A stretch of DNA of 64,000 bases from Heterobilharzia americana (Eukaryota > Platyhelminthes > Trematoda > Strigeidida > Schistosomatidae), in assembly GCA_944470555.2 (NCBI GenBank), contig OX104134.1, positions 50,149,890-50,213,889 of the forward strand, read 5' to 3'. The notes under the pieces are model-generated. The model saw only the letters and a program-made list of their open reading frames with translations. It was not told the DNA's origin and made no database searches. Of the stretch, positions 11,981 through 21,849 are shown in pieces. A program made the position numbers and the translations under genes. Numbering within the stretch: the first letter of the stretch is position 1; each line of letters opens with the position of its first letter.

Positions 11981-12855
11981 ACGTCCATCCAGCAATAACC
12001 TTCACTATTGAAGCAGAAAGTGACGACAACATCACCTTCTTAGATGTCCAATTGACAAGGAAGGTGGATGGAACTATAAAAACAAGTGTGTATCGGAAAC
12101 CAACGTCAACAGGTCAATACACCCACTTCTTGAGTTTCGTCCCCTTGCAATATAAACGAAATCTCGTTAAATGTTTGGTCCATCGGGCGAGACTCATCTG
12201 TTCAGATGATACTTTTGACGAAGAGCTTCAAATTATCCACGATCTACTCAGTAGTAATGGATATCCAGAAACGTTCCTGGCTAAAAATATGAACACATCC
12301 AATATGAAAACCAGAATGCCTACAGTCTCCAAGAAACCATTGTTCCTAAGACTACAATTTCTAGGTGACATCATCAGCGAAATTGTGACACAACGCTTAA
12401 GAAATGCCATAAGAAGATCATTTAATGCCGCCAAGTTATGTTGTGTTTTCTACAGCCGGCCGATGATGACCACACGAACTAAAGACAGACTCCCTGACTT
12501 CTCCTCTTCTATGTGCATTTACCAGTTCAACTGCTCCTGTGGAGCTAGTTACATTGGACGTACAGTTAGGCAAGTCCGTCATCGAATCGCCGAGCATCAT
12601 CCTTCATGGCTAAGTAAGGGGGAAACCAGATTGACACGAAGCTCAATACTCTCTCATCTGATTGACACCGGCCACCGAGTTAACATTCATAATGCCTTTA
12701 AAGTTATTTATCACATTCCTTCTCACCTCACCCATCCTCTACGAGTTTGTCTTTTACATACAGCAGAAGCCATAGGAATCCACCTACACAAGCCAAGTCT
12801 GTGTGTTCAGAAGAGATTCGTACAGCCTCTTTCTTTGCCTTGGCCATCTGTATAG
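11959..12855 (+). pseudogene. Penelope-like protein, C-terminal part with GIY-YIG endonuclease
   Basis: The open frame is about 298 codons, but the first codons (to about 11,980) come from the inverted arm, so the true element sequence starts inside the frame. The product resembles the end of a Penelope reverse transcriptase (AESDDNITFLDVQLTR, VYRKPTSTGQYTHFLSF, about residues 19-60). A linker follows and then a GIY-YIG nuclease: CIYQFNCSCGASYIGRTVRQ at about residues 188-207, then RHRIAEHH. It ends with the conserved KPSLCVQKRFVQPLSLPW tail. The catalytic reverse transcriptase core (YADD region) is absent through 5' truncation, so the copy cannot move by itself. No internal stop in nearly 300 codons suggests a fairly young insertion. 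Confidence 0.8.
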
Positions 12856-13260
12856 CTCATTTATTACAACAAGACTCTTCATTTCATCCACCACACAATT
12901 CACTATAACTAATATTTTAATAGCTCCATTATTATTATTATATTATTACAGACTTAACCATCTTTCTCTCCCCCTACTGTCTCTAATTACCGTCAACAAT
13001 TTACCATTTTACGTAACAGTTCATTTTCGCTCTTTAGTTATCATTATACAAAATATCAATTATGTAAGAACCTGTTCACAAAATCTTTCTACGATAATTA
13101 ATCTTTGCTTTAGTTAACTGTCTTAATTACCTGATCAATTATCACCTTCTTGATACTTTGAGATTGATCACCTTTCATTGAACAACTCTTACCACTAGAT
13201 TGGTATGTAATTTTACGTTTGAAAATGTTATATTAGTGTAGAGTCATTGATGAAGAATAG
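12767..13260 (+). repeat. Right inverted arm of the Penelope structure
   Basis: This is the reverse complement of 11,480-11,980 with only scattered differences. It covers the last codons of the protein and the first 400 bp of the 3' region, including a short TTA/ATT microsatellite near 12,929-12,950. With an unpaired centre of about 790 bp the two arms could form a long hairpin in single-stranded DNA or RNA. Confidence 0.75.
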
Positions 13261-13600
13261 GGTGAGACAAAATCACTAAACTTAAGTCCAATATAATTAG
13301 GTGGAGAGAGAGACTGATTACTGAATCTTTGTTCATCGAATCAACACACAACACATTTCGTAGAAATGAAACAGCACCTATACCAGAGATATGGAAAACT
13401 TTACTACCAACAGTAACAAAGAATATGAGGTGATAGGACTATAAAAATCAAATGTTGAAAGTAGTGTACATTGATATGATTATGAGCAATAATTTATGCT
13501 CAAAACGTCATTAAGTAAATAATACTATATCACTGTGTGTTATAAATCAGATAAACAAATATAATATGGAATTATATTGTGCTTATTCAACTATTTTTGG

Positions 13601-15035
13601 ATGGTAGTTGAAACATAAAAATTCTTTTGCCTAATTGTTCATATCAGCCTTAAATATCCTCTGACTACAATCTGAATATTTTTCCATCAACCAGACGCAG
13701 TTCATTCACTAGACTTTCTTGTTAGCGTTCTTTGGTAAAATGAATGATACAATACACATTACGTTAATTTTCGTTCTTTAACAACATCCAACTATGGAAA
13801 TTGTGTACTATTAGTGCTTGGATTATATTTAGTTCAAAATCCTGTGTTGTGTTTCGTTTCTGTAATCATTGTGATGATTTTCTTGTGACAGTAATGATGG
13901 TAAGTATGAAATTTGGTTGGTAGAATACAATCGCAGAATGGAGGAGTCTGACAACTTCTTTCAGCTATTTCCAGAAGCTCGTGATTTGACCGTATTTATT
14001 AGTCCAAGACTCAGTTTTCTAAATAACTTTACTTCACCCGTCAGCATCCAGAAAATTCCTGGCTAACACTTTTAAAACTTGTTTACTGTAAATGGAATTG
14101 TAACTGATAGAAAACTGTTACGAGAAAAAATCAAACCCTATAAAAAGTTTTAGTGACATCTAAGCTTTGAACTCCATTGACAGAAAGTGGGAAATTATTA
14201 GGGATAATATGATAATTAACTTACTATTTGGCAAGAAAATGCCAAAAGTGTATCGTTTTATTTCCAGTTACCTACTTACCCTCACTCTGAATACCGACTG
14301 TCTCCTCTTGAAACTCTACTGAATGTCTTCTATGGAATGATTGGGCTGTGAAGTATTATTAACGTATGTAAGTAGAATTCGAGATTCATCGAAGACAACT
14401 TATAGTGTGTGCATAGGGGTATCTGGCTTCAACTTTAAAAGAAAAACTACTTTGTGGTGCATTGTTTATAATCTTTTAGACTCACATTATACTTTGTTCG
14501 GTTTGACGACAATAAGAATTTCACCCTAACTGTCTTAGTAGTTACTTATACATGCTCAGCATTGATCTTAACTAGTTCGCCTTGATCTTGAAACTATTGG
14601 ATTGGTAATCAAATTTGTTTGACCGGGAATTAATTATGCTTATGCGGCCAAGCAAGCGCAATTTTTTCTCGATTGCTAAGCCACCTTGAGATCAAACGCA
14701 CGATCTCTCAATTTACTTGGAGTGTAAGAAGTCTTCAACGTCTGATCCACATGTAGGAGATGAACTATTACACTTGTCTTGACAGTTCTTTTCCCCAACA
14801 TCTTGTGGAACGTTCATGCAGACATCAAACAAAGAAATTTTTTGTTAAGATGTAGACCGTTATTATACTCCGTTTCAGTGTATTAGGTGGATGTAGATGT
14901 TTACCTATTAAAAATAGAAAATTCGTTCGTCGACATTCATTCGATTTGCAATTAATCGTCTTAACTTGTTGTCTTTTGAAAGCCTTACATTTTTATCCAG
15001 ATTAGAATAATAACAATTCAACTGTCAAATTGTTG
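13601..15035. other. No gene recognised
   Basis: AT-rich sequence. I searched the minus strand for the missing C-terminal S2P exon (Pro...Asp-Gly motif with an adjoining membrane helix) and found none. No repeat family was identified. Confidence 0.45.
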
Positions 15036-15040
15036 TTACT

Positions 15041-15336
15041 GACGACAGCAGAGTAAGAAGTTGCTTGGATATGCAGAGGCCTGTGAGATTCGAGCTGTCA
15101 AACCAAACCTTTACATTCAGAAGGAAATGGTAGTCAGCTTGAGTCTGCCATGGAAAGAACTACAACATTGTCTAATCATATTTAATCTCTCCATTTGCTC
15201 TTCGCTCTTAATTATCACCCACTGGATATCTTATTTTCCTTCCCTGATTTGCTTCGCCTAATTAACCTTTTTTCCTATTACCAATGTAATCATTATTATT
15301 CATTTCAATATACACCTGGTTCTCTTACTATGTCTG
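15041..15336 (+). pseudogene. Penelope-like element fragment, C-terminal coding tail and 3' region
   Basis: The frame from about 15,046 encodes SKKLLGYAEACEIRAVKPNL followed by YIQKEMVVSLSLPW. This aligns with the end of the protein at 11,959-12,855 (AEA-I-KP-L--QK--V--LSLPW). The 3' region follows (CTTCGCCTAATTAACC to CTATGTCTG) and resumes after the RTE-1 insertion at 17,472-17,499 (CATAATTACCATTAACTG). The intact fragment was therefore about 0.5 kb before being interrupted. Its 3' end falls eight bases beyond the stop codon of the host-like exon at 17,507-17,951. Confidence 0.65.
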
Positions 15337-17471
15337 TATTATTTCATTATTATTTGTCGCTTAGGTTTCTAAGGAACATACGGCTTCAGCAGTACGTCTC
15401 CAATGCACTCGGTTCCTGAAATCTATTAAACCTGGCTCCACAACTGTCCAGAAGCTGTCATTTCTCCCTCACACGGTCTCCTCCGTGTCACCCTCGGACA
15501 CCCAACTCATCATTTCTCACTCGGTTTTCACTCGACTGCCTGGCGCGTGATGTCCCCGAATGGTCTTCCCAGTGCATGCCCAATCCATCTCCACTACTTT
15601 CTGTATATTTGTTGAGCTATAGGTTGTTGGTTGGTACGTTGCCAGCCAGGCAGAGTTCCTTATTGCTTATTCTTTCCGGACATCTCATCTTCAGTGTCGA
15701 TAGTAGGCTGGAGCTGTTTATGTATGTCTGTAGTCCGTTGAAAATGCTTTTCGTAACGTGCCAAGTCTCCCAACCATCACACAGAAGCACTGACTTGATT
15801 TAATCAGTGTTGAAACTCCGGATCTTGTCTTTTATGCTGAGTGCAGTGCAGTAGATCTTCACACTGATTTCAGGTATTAACCTGAATGAATGCCTGTCAT
15901 GGTTTTCCAATCCTGGCTTTGACGTCTTTGTCTGTGCCGCCGCCTGTAGTTGAAACGATGCTGCCTTGTATAGGTAGGTGAAAGAGACTACTTCCTTTAC
16001 GTTTCTTCCGTTGATGGTGATCAGTGCTTGTTGTTGTTGGTTGGGTATCCTCATCACCTCCGTCTTCTCTACGTCCACCTGAAAGAAGTCCCATCCTTGC
16101 TGCCCTGTCTCTTCTGTCAACTTGTTAGTTTTCGCCTGTAGATCTTCGAGTTTGTGCAACAAGACATTAGACATAAATCATCATCGTTGGCGAAATCCAA
16201 ATCTTCTAGGGTCTTTTCATTGGTCCAGCCAGCGTATGCCCCTCCTCTCGCTCCTCACAGTTTGTTGCATGATCCAGTCCACTACAATCAGGAAGATGAG
16301 TGTTGATAGTAGGCAGGAACCTCGTCTTACTCCTGTCTTCACTTCAAAGGTGTCACTGAGCTTTCCATTGTGAATCACTTGGCATGTAGCATCATATAGC
16401 ATATAGCTGTTGAATGAGGTTGATAAAGGTTTGTGGTACTCCTTAGTGTTGAAGCAGCTGCCTGTCAATTCATTTCTCGTTCGACGCTGTCGAAGGCCTT
16501 TTCAAAGTGGATGAAGTTGAGGTAGAGAGTTGACTGCAATTCTATACTGTGTACTATGATGATGCGTAGCGTAGTGTTGCGATTTGATCCGCACATGATT
16601 CGTTTTTGCTGAAGCCAGCCAGCCAGCCCGTTCCGGTCTTAATTTTGAATCCAGCGCATTTTTAAATCTCTCCGGGATGATGCTGCTCAATATTCTGCTT
16701 GGGTTGGATAGGAGCCCGATTTCGTGCCAGTTCTTGCCAAGACTTAGGTCGCTCTTCTTTGGGAGTTTGACAAGGCAGACTTCCTTCCAATCTGCAGGTC
16801 CCTTTCCGTCCCTGCAACTAACTAGGTTTCCTTCACTATCTTTCATTGTTTACGTCTGTGTTGATCTCTTCCCAGATTGTAACCTGGTTATCTGATATTG
16901 TGTTGTCAGGTCTCTGTCTCTCCTACCTGCAGCCTGTTCTGCCTCACTTGCCAACGTGTCGTAGAAGTGTCTTTTGTCTTTGCGCGCACTCCTCTCCACC
17001 TCTTTGTCCAGTGTAGTGTCTTATAGGTTGTATTCAATTCCTCTTTTCGTTGTTCATCCCTACACCAGACTGGTTCATCCTCTGCTTCACCATCACCATC
17101 TTCCTCTCCCTTCTCTGTCAGCTTCCATGTGTCCGTGGAGATCCTTTCTTTGTCTTGCTTCTTCTTCCTTCCTAACACGGTTATGCAGGTTTCCTTCCAC
17201 GTCTCTTTCAAAGAGTTCAAGTGTTCTTCCACGCAGGTTCCCTCGGGGATGCTGCTTAATGTCTCTCATTTTGTCTAGGTGGCTGACGCGAAGATGCCCT
17301 TCGTAGCTTAGTCCTTCAGTTTCTGTTCTGGGTGTTGAACTTAAACTGTGGTCTGTCACCTGCTTCTTCGAAGGCTTTCAACTTGATTTTGAAGGTTCCT
17401 TGCACTAGATAGTGAGTGGTCTGAACCTACGTTTGCACCTCTTCGTGATCTTGTGTCATGTAGGCTGCGTC
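15337..17471 (-). mobile_element. RTE-1 LINE, 5'-truncated, inside a Penelope fragment
   Basis: The element is bounded by TATGTCTG at 15,329-15,336 and 17,474-17,481, an 8-bp target duplication. It starts (minus strand) within the endonuclease-RT junction and runs to the 3' tail. Recognisable pieces, in several frames, include KLPKKSDLSLGKNWHEIGLL, KTGVRRGSCLLSTLIFLIVV, DWIMQQTVRSERRGI and a degenerate thumb. Stops and frameshifts make it non-functional. Positions 15,431-17,471 match 55,263-53,223 over 2,041 bp with no indel; the only mismatch I noticed is near 17,267. The last 94 bp (15,337-15,430) differ strongly from that copy. The two have different target duplications, so they are separate insertions whose bodies have been made alike. 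Confidence 0.85.
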
Positions 17472-17506
17472 ATTATGTCTGCATAATTACCATTAACTGT
17501 ATTTTT

Positions 17507-17807
17507 TCAATGACGTAGTCGACGCTCAATCGATCCAGTTCTCACCCCTGTGTCAACATTATTATTGTTATTATAATTATTTTTTACCTGGAATCCACTA
17601 TTATCCAAATTCAATGAACCTATCCCCAACCCATTTAATCTTGAATATCCATTTCTACCCTCTGAATTACCGTTCGATCCGTAAAAGCCGTTCACTTCTA
17701 TGTTGTTACACAGTTAATAGTACTTATGCAGACATAATAAGAAAACCAGGTGTATATTGAGATGAATAATGATAACATTGGTAAAAGGAATACGGTTAAT
17801 TAGACGA

Positions 17808-17858
<51 letters not shown>

Positions 17859-17951
17859 ACAGATAAAGGGGGAAGCAGAAAAGTTAGATCCACCAGCCAT
17901 AGGAAAGTGCGTTGCTCCAGAAATGGTAATACACATAGGTGTCTTTAAATC
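17507..17951 (-). pseudogene. Unknown coding exon split by a Penelope fragment
   Basis: The reading frame is open from a possible splice acceptor (AATATGTAG then GATTTAAAG, exon from 17,951) through SGATHFPMAGGSNFSASPFI CNNI to 17,850. It resumes in the same frame after the insertion at 17,711-17,849 with CNNIEVNGFYGSNGNSEGRN, then GYSRLNGLGIGSLNLDNSGF. It ends either at a donor (CAG then GTAAAA, near 17,588) or at the TGA at 17,507-17,509 after an Asn run and SIERRLRH. Removing the insert and one TSD copy leaves about 98 open codons, unlikely by chance in such AT-rich DNA. The product is Gly/Ser/Asn-rich with no recognised domain. It lies on the strand of S2P but its phase does not follow S2P exon 4, so I do not assign it to that gene. 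Confidence 0.5.
17711..17849 (-). mobile_element. Penelope 3'-end fragment inserted in a coding exon
   Basis: This insert of 139 bp is flanked by the 12-bp duplication TATGTTGTTACA (17,699-17,710 and 17,850-17,861). On the minus strand it reads a (TA)n run (17,813-17,849), then CGTCTAATTAACC, ATACACCTGGTT, TTATTATGTCTGCATAAG and TTAACTG. This is the same 3' region as the plus-strand fragment at 15,253-15,336 plus 17,472-17,499. It is a severely 5'-truncated copy. Confidence 0.75.
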
Positions 17952-18363
17952 CTACATATTGTTATTCTGAACATCTTTCAACTACGGTACATAATATACC
18001 ACAAAAACTTCACATACTGATCAATGATCAGTATTCCTTCATTGATTGTAAGTGGCTTTGGTTTAACATCTAAAAATCGAGTTATTTATGGAAACCGGAA
18101 AACACTCAGATACTTCACGCTTTCTGATTTGAAAAGAAATAAATATTAACAAACAGAAGAAATACATGTAGCTAAACTGTGCAAAATATTAGTTCTCGTT
18201 CTGAAAATTGAAATGCATTCAGCAACCTTGCGCACATTGGTGCAGTAGGCAATTAGTCACACGTATTATGTGAGGGCTAATGATACTACTACCCAGCTGC
18301 TCATACCTCGGTAGATGGAGCGGAGCTCAAACCCATAATTAAAAGTTATCCCACTTAAGTAAG

Positions 18364-18550
18364 ATTAAAACCTGGGCACTGTGGTAGAGTATAATTCCAT
18401 ATTAGATCGTTTATTTGATATTGGATACAATGAGGAAGCTTTATTTACAGGATGACGTTTCAAGCAGAATTTCTGGCTCATATTCATCTCTTTAAACCAC
18501 AGCTTCACTCTCAGTCTACTAATAACAGATAGTTCATAGAAAATGATTAT
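18364..18550 (+). repeat. Repeat A copy (Penelope-associated 3' repeat)
   Basis: AACCTGGGCACTGTGGTAGA, then TATAATTCCATATTAGATCG, leads to a GACGTTTCAAGCAGAATTTC segment. Related copies lie at about 10,820-11,045 (plus), 13,384-13,590 (minus) and 49,553-49,640 (plus). Two of these form the outer arms of the Penelope inverted structure, so it may be a 3' piece of that element. Confidence 0.45.
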
Positions 18551-18961
18551 TTGAAATTCTCAAAATAGACCAATGCACTTTATGTTGTAGTGGAATGTAG
18601 CTAACACGTTTATTTCTTCAAAAATGAAGTATGCCTCATAATTCGAGTGGATTTCCTACATATGTATCTTTGTATTTCACATAGGTACTGAACGGACAGG
18701 ACTGCAAATAAGGTACGCAAAAGTACAATTCTGAGACGAACACCTACAATAAAGAATGTATGAACAGATTGTTCAACAAGAATGGTTGGTAACTGTATAC
18801 TGACTGGTTACTGAAGAGTAATCAATTTCACGTTATCCGGCGCTGACGGGATTCTACCGCCAGTTTTGCAAAGCGACCAACCAGCAAAATGGAAGACTAA
18901 GCGTTGCAGTACACTTTGATTGATACGAGATGATTAAAAGTAACTAAGAGAAAGCCCTAAA

Positions 18962-19080
18962 CCTAGATTTTGAATCTTCTGGAGTACTCATCATCAAGGA
19001 GTGTCTGCAACCTCGAGGGTACTCCTGTCTTCTGAAGGTTCAAACCTGCATTTCTAGATTTGTATTCTCACAGCTTAAAA
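18962..19080 (-). repeat. SINE with decayed hammerhead-like core
   Basis: On the minus strand a B-box-like CAGGTTTGAACCTTC (about 19,050-19,036) precedes a core-like GATGATGAGTACTCC, AGAAGATTCAAAATC, TAGG (about 19,000-18,963). The order and spacing match the plus-strand SINE just downstream at 19,152-19,325, which lies in the opposite orientation. Confidence 0.45.
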
Positions 19081-19151
19081 CTAGACATAAAATTAGTTAT
19101 TCAAAAGTGACCAATCATTGTGGCTAATCAAATCCTATTTGAAGTCAAACG

Positions 19152-19325
19152 TGGCCCGAATAACTCAATGGTAACGTTTCCAAATCTAGGACCAGATGAT
19201 GAGGGTTTGAATCTCTCAGAGGAAATTAGTTCTCTTAAGGTCGCAAATACCGTTCCCTGATGAGTGTCGAGAATCAAGAAACCTAGATCTATAATTATCT
19301 ACTGGTTGCCTCCAATCATTTAAAT
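19152..19325 (+). repeat. SINE with complete CTGATGA and GAAAC hammerhead boxes
   Basis: The A-box (TGGCCCGAATAACTCAATGG, 19,152-19,171) and B-box (GAGGGTTTGAATCTC, 19,201-19,215) are clear. CTGATGA lies at 19,257-19,263 and GAAAC at 19,278-19,282, so both invariant core boxes of a hammerhead ribozyme are intact. The 14 bases between them (GTGTCGAGAATCAA) pair poorly as stem II. The tail CTAGATC...GGTTGCCTCCAATC resembles the 2.0 and 3.9 kb copies. Confidence 0.6.
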
Positions 19326-19524
19326 GTAACTATTATGTGAACAATCGCTAATATAAAACCGTCTCAATTAGTTAGAGTATAGAGAAATATCCTACACTTT
19401 GTGCATATACATTTGAAATAAATTAATCTATTTCATTGTAATCACTAAACTCTGGAAGAGAGACCATTTTCTAATGTAGTACACAGTATTTCCACGGCAA
19501 CTGCATGAGAATTAGGGTACTTAC

Positions 19525-19877
19525 GTGCAAAGTAATCCAAGGAAAGAAGGTAGATTAGGGGGAAGTATAGACGGCCAACGTGGGACATAATCAGAAACTC
19601 CTATAGAGGCAACAAGATCTTCTAAAGGACCCAAAAATAGGATAGCAGGTGCTTTATAGCGGTTGTGCACTAAACGTACTAAGCGTGTAGAATTATCTGG
19701 AGGACTTGGCACCACACAATACATAGATCGAGTAGATATCATACCAACTGAATCACCCTGTATTCCGTTATTGTTACCAAAACTACGTACAGGACCAAGG
19801 CTACCACAATCAGAAGTAACATTGCAGCCAGTGCGTTCAGTTACAGCACGGGCAGGTAGGCAAGTATATCTGAGGGA
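19525..19877 (-). CDS. MBTPS2: Site-2 protease (S2P), exon 4: Cys-rich lumenal segment
   Basis: The acceptor (GTTAATTTTAG) precedes SLRYTCLPARAVTERTGCNV, and the exon ends PRWPSILPPNLPSFLGLLC just before GTAAGT. CLPAR...V, the paired Cys residues, the CVVPSPPDNSTRLVRLVHN stretch and a later DYVPR segment line up in order with the lumenal loop before the last membrane helices of animal S2P. The exon starts in phase 0, matching exon 3, and stops in phase 2 (two bases of the Thr codon). The family would next have a membrane helix with the Asn-Pro...Asp-Gly zinc-ligand motif. That exon was not found to the left, despite 19.5 kb of sequence, so it is too diverged, outside the window, or lost. Confidence 0.85.
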
Positions 19878-20388
19878 CTAAAATTAACAAATAAATATAA
19901 CTTGTATTATTTTTCGCTTTCATAAAACTTAAAATATAACGTGTCAACTAAAAACGTTCAGTAACCTCAATTCTAACAAGCATAACAGTCATTTCCGCCA
20001 AAGAAACTACAAGAAGAACAGGATTTCGGGAGGCTGGCGCACATTATGTTATTGACTAAAAGCAGGAAATTTATCGCCTTAAACATTACGGTTATCGGAA
20101 ATTTTAAATAGGTGTAGAATAATACAGGAAGAGACATTTGGGTGAGTGCTCTACACAGCCATCTAACGACCACTGAATCATAGATGTACACGTCTAATTT
20201 ATCTGAAACAATAGAGCTGTCTCAAAAACACCACGCCCTCTAAAAAAACATGTATGCTGCTGTTAGGATGATTTCCCGACAATCACCATACATACAGAGA
20301 CTTCAAGCCAAACCATCACAAGCATTCAAAAAAAGGTTATCAACATGTGAAGAAAAATAAACAACTATTCTATGTAAACTCGGAAATA

Positions 20389-20720
20389 CCACACCTCTCA
20401 ACATCACGTCAAGATACAAAACAAAGAAATTAGAAGAAAATGTAATGAAGTCGTATGAAGTTATAAGAAGACAGGGTTAAACCAATAATGAAATGCAATA
20501 TGACGACTAGGCTGATGATGAAGTGAAGATGCATCCGTAGTACTGAGATCAATTCATGACTACGCCTTTACCGACTTCGATTATCATGTGGATTCTAACC
20601 AAGAAGTCCACATTCCTTGGCATACATCAACTGTTACATACTTCCTGCACTGATATCACATACCGGTATGAACACCCTTAACCTCCTTCCAACTTAAATG
20701 TGCCTCGGTCAACATTGTGA
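20389..20720 (+). repeat. Left arm of a long inverted repeat
   Basis: Positions 20,389-20,613 match the reverse complement of 26,401-26,623 nearly base for base (from CACACCTCTC through GATTATCATGTGGATTC). Homology then continues inwards to about 20,720 but is visibly more diverged. The arms are 5.8 kb apart, within the intron between S2P exons 4 and 3. No protein was recognised in it. Confidence 0.7.
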
Positions 20721-20753
20721 ATCGAGGAAGACAGTGAGTAAGCATGAGAGAGA

Positions 20754-20895
20754 GAGAGCAGCATTCATTACTCACTGTCATAATATTAAGTGCAATGATC
20801 GGTCAAGCAGACTACCAACTTGAATCCACTTGAGCAGCACACTATACTTTTGGGCTTAGCTCTACACCCTGTAGGTACAACATTATGGTTTCCAG
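20754..20895 (+). repeat. Inner inverted repeat, left copy
   Basis: Starts with a GA microsatellite and includes AGTGCAATGATCGGTCAAGC and TAGCTCTACACCCTG. It is about 90% identical to the reverse complement of 21,495-21,640. The family is unknown. Confidence 0.6.
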
Positions 20896-21494
20896 AAGAT
20901 AACCAAATTTTCACGCTGATTTCGCCTTCCATTACGGTTATAGGGATTCTGGTTATATGACATTTAAGATAGTAAGGTAGACGACTTACATTTATTAGTA
21001 AGAAGTCATTAGCTGTCTTATGACCTTCAATTCACTCTTCATTAATTGTACATTTTACTGATATGCTTTCTATTCATATCATTCTGGGTTTCATTCAGAG
21101 TGCTAGCAACAGTTTATATTTGAATAAATGATACGAATTGTGATATTATACGATACAATACAACATACCATCTCTTCGTCAATCACCTTGATAACTACTC
21201 AGTTTGGGTTTTTCTGAGTTTTGAGTCGAGCTCAACCTGTCAGTAGATCATTTCGTTCTCGTCAGTTCTAAGCATTCTCTCACATCACTCTATACCTTAT
21301 TCACATCAACCCTTCCAAACGGCTACCGTTATATCATCTCCTTTTACAGTCAGTTATGGATGCTTCATAGGGTGGGACCAGATGAAGTCTGAGAGTAGTA
21401 AATTCCATGCCGCATAAACTCCCAGTGCCAATGGTAACGATTCTTCTCCATTATCTATGTCACCTATCAGGTAGTTGGCGCCTTTGCAGTTAGT

Positions 21495-21640
21495 TACCAT
21501 GATGTTGTACCTGCAGGGTGTAGAGCTAAGCCCGAAAGTATGAAGTGTGCTGCTCAAGTGGATCCAAGTTGGTAGTCTGCTTGACCGATCATTGCACTTA
21601 ATATTATGACGGTGAGAAATGAATGCCGCTCTCTCTCTCT
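21495..21640 (-). repeat. Inner inverted repeat, right copy
   Basis: Reverse-complement partner of 20,754-20,895, with a CT microsatellite at 21,629-21,652 on the plus strand. A minus-strand open frame (21,354-21,662) spans it. As the other copy is not open, I do not call a gene. Confidence 0.6.
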
Positions 21641-21849
21641 CTTTCTCTCTGGATCTGTACACACTAATCTGCTATCACTGGCTGCGATTCAGATGAAGTG
21701 AAAGCAAAGTTTTATCCGTAGTTCTCCAGTCAAATACGAAACGTCAAACGTTGAGATGTGACTATTTATAGTGGATGAGTCCAAGGAAGATGTAGGAAGG
21801 TGAAACCAGAGAGTGATCAACTATGATTGTTTATTGACCGGTGAAATCG

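Larger units (their letters stand above)
10830..13600 (+). mobile_element. Penelope-like element in head-to-head inverted arrangement
   Basis: A plus-strand Penelope-like copy (coding part 11,980-12,855, then 3' region to about 13,600) lies head to head with a minus-strand copy truncated further (coding tail 11,975-11,890, then 3' region down to about 10,830). The inner arms (11,480-11,980 and 12,767-13,260) are inverted repeats, and so are the outer arms (about 10,830-11,055 and 13,384-13,600). The left arm carries an extra stretch at 11,056-11,480 that is not homologous to the right. Penelope elements are known for partial copies in tandem or inverted arrangement, so the layout fits the class. 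Confidence 0.75.

Noticed and set aside
16906..17359. Acidic/basic open frames such as the one with repeated Glu and Lys
   Set aside because: They are translations of the dead RTE-1 linker in mixed frames. Identical frames appear in the inverted copy at 53.3-53.8 kb.
17507..17951. Assigning this exon to the C-terminus of S2P
   Set aside because: S2P exon 4 ends in phase 2, which would give an early stop on joining here. The sequence has no membrane helix or Asp-Gly motif.
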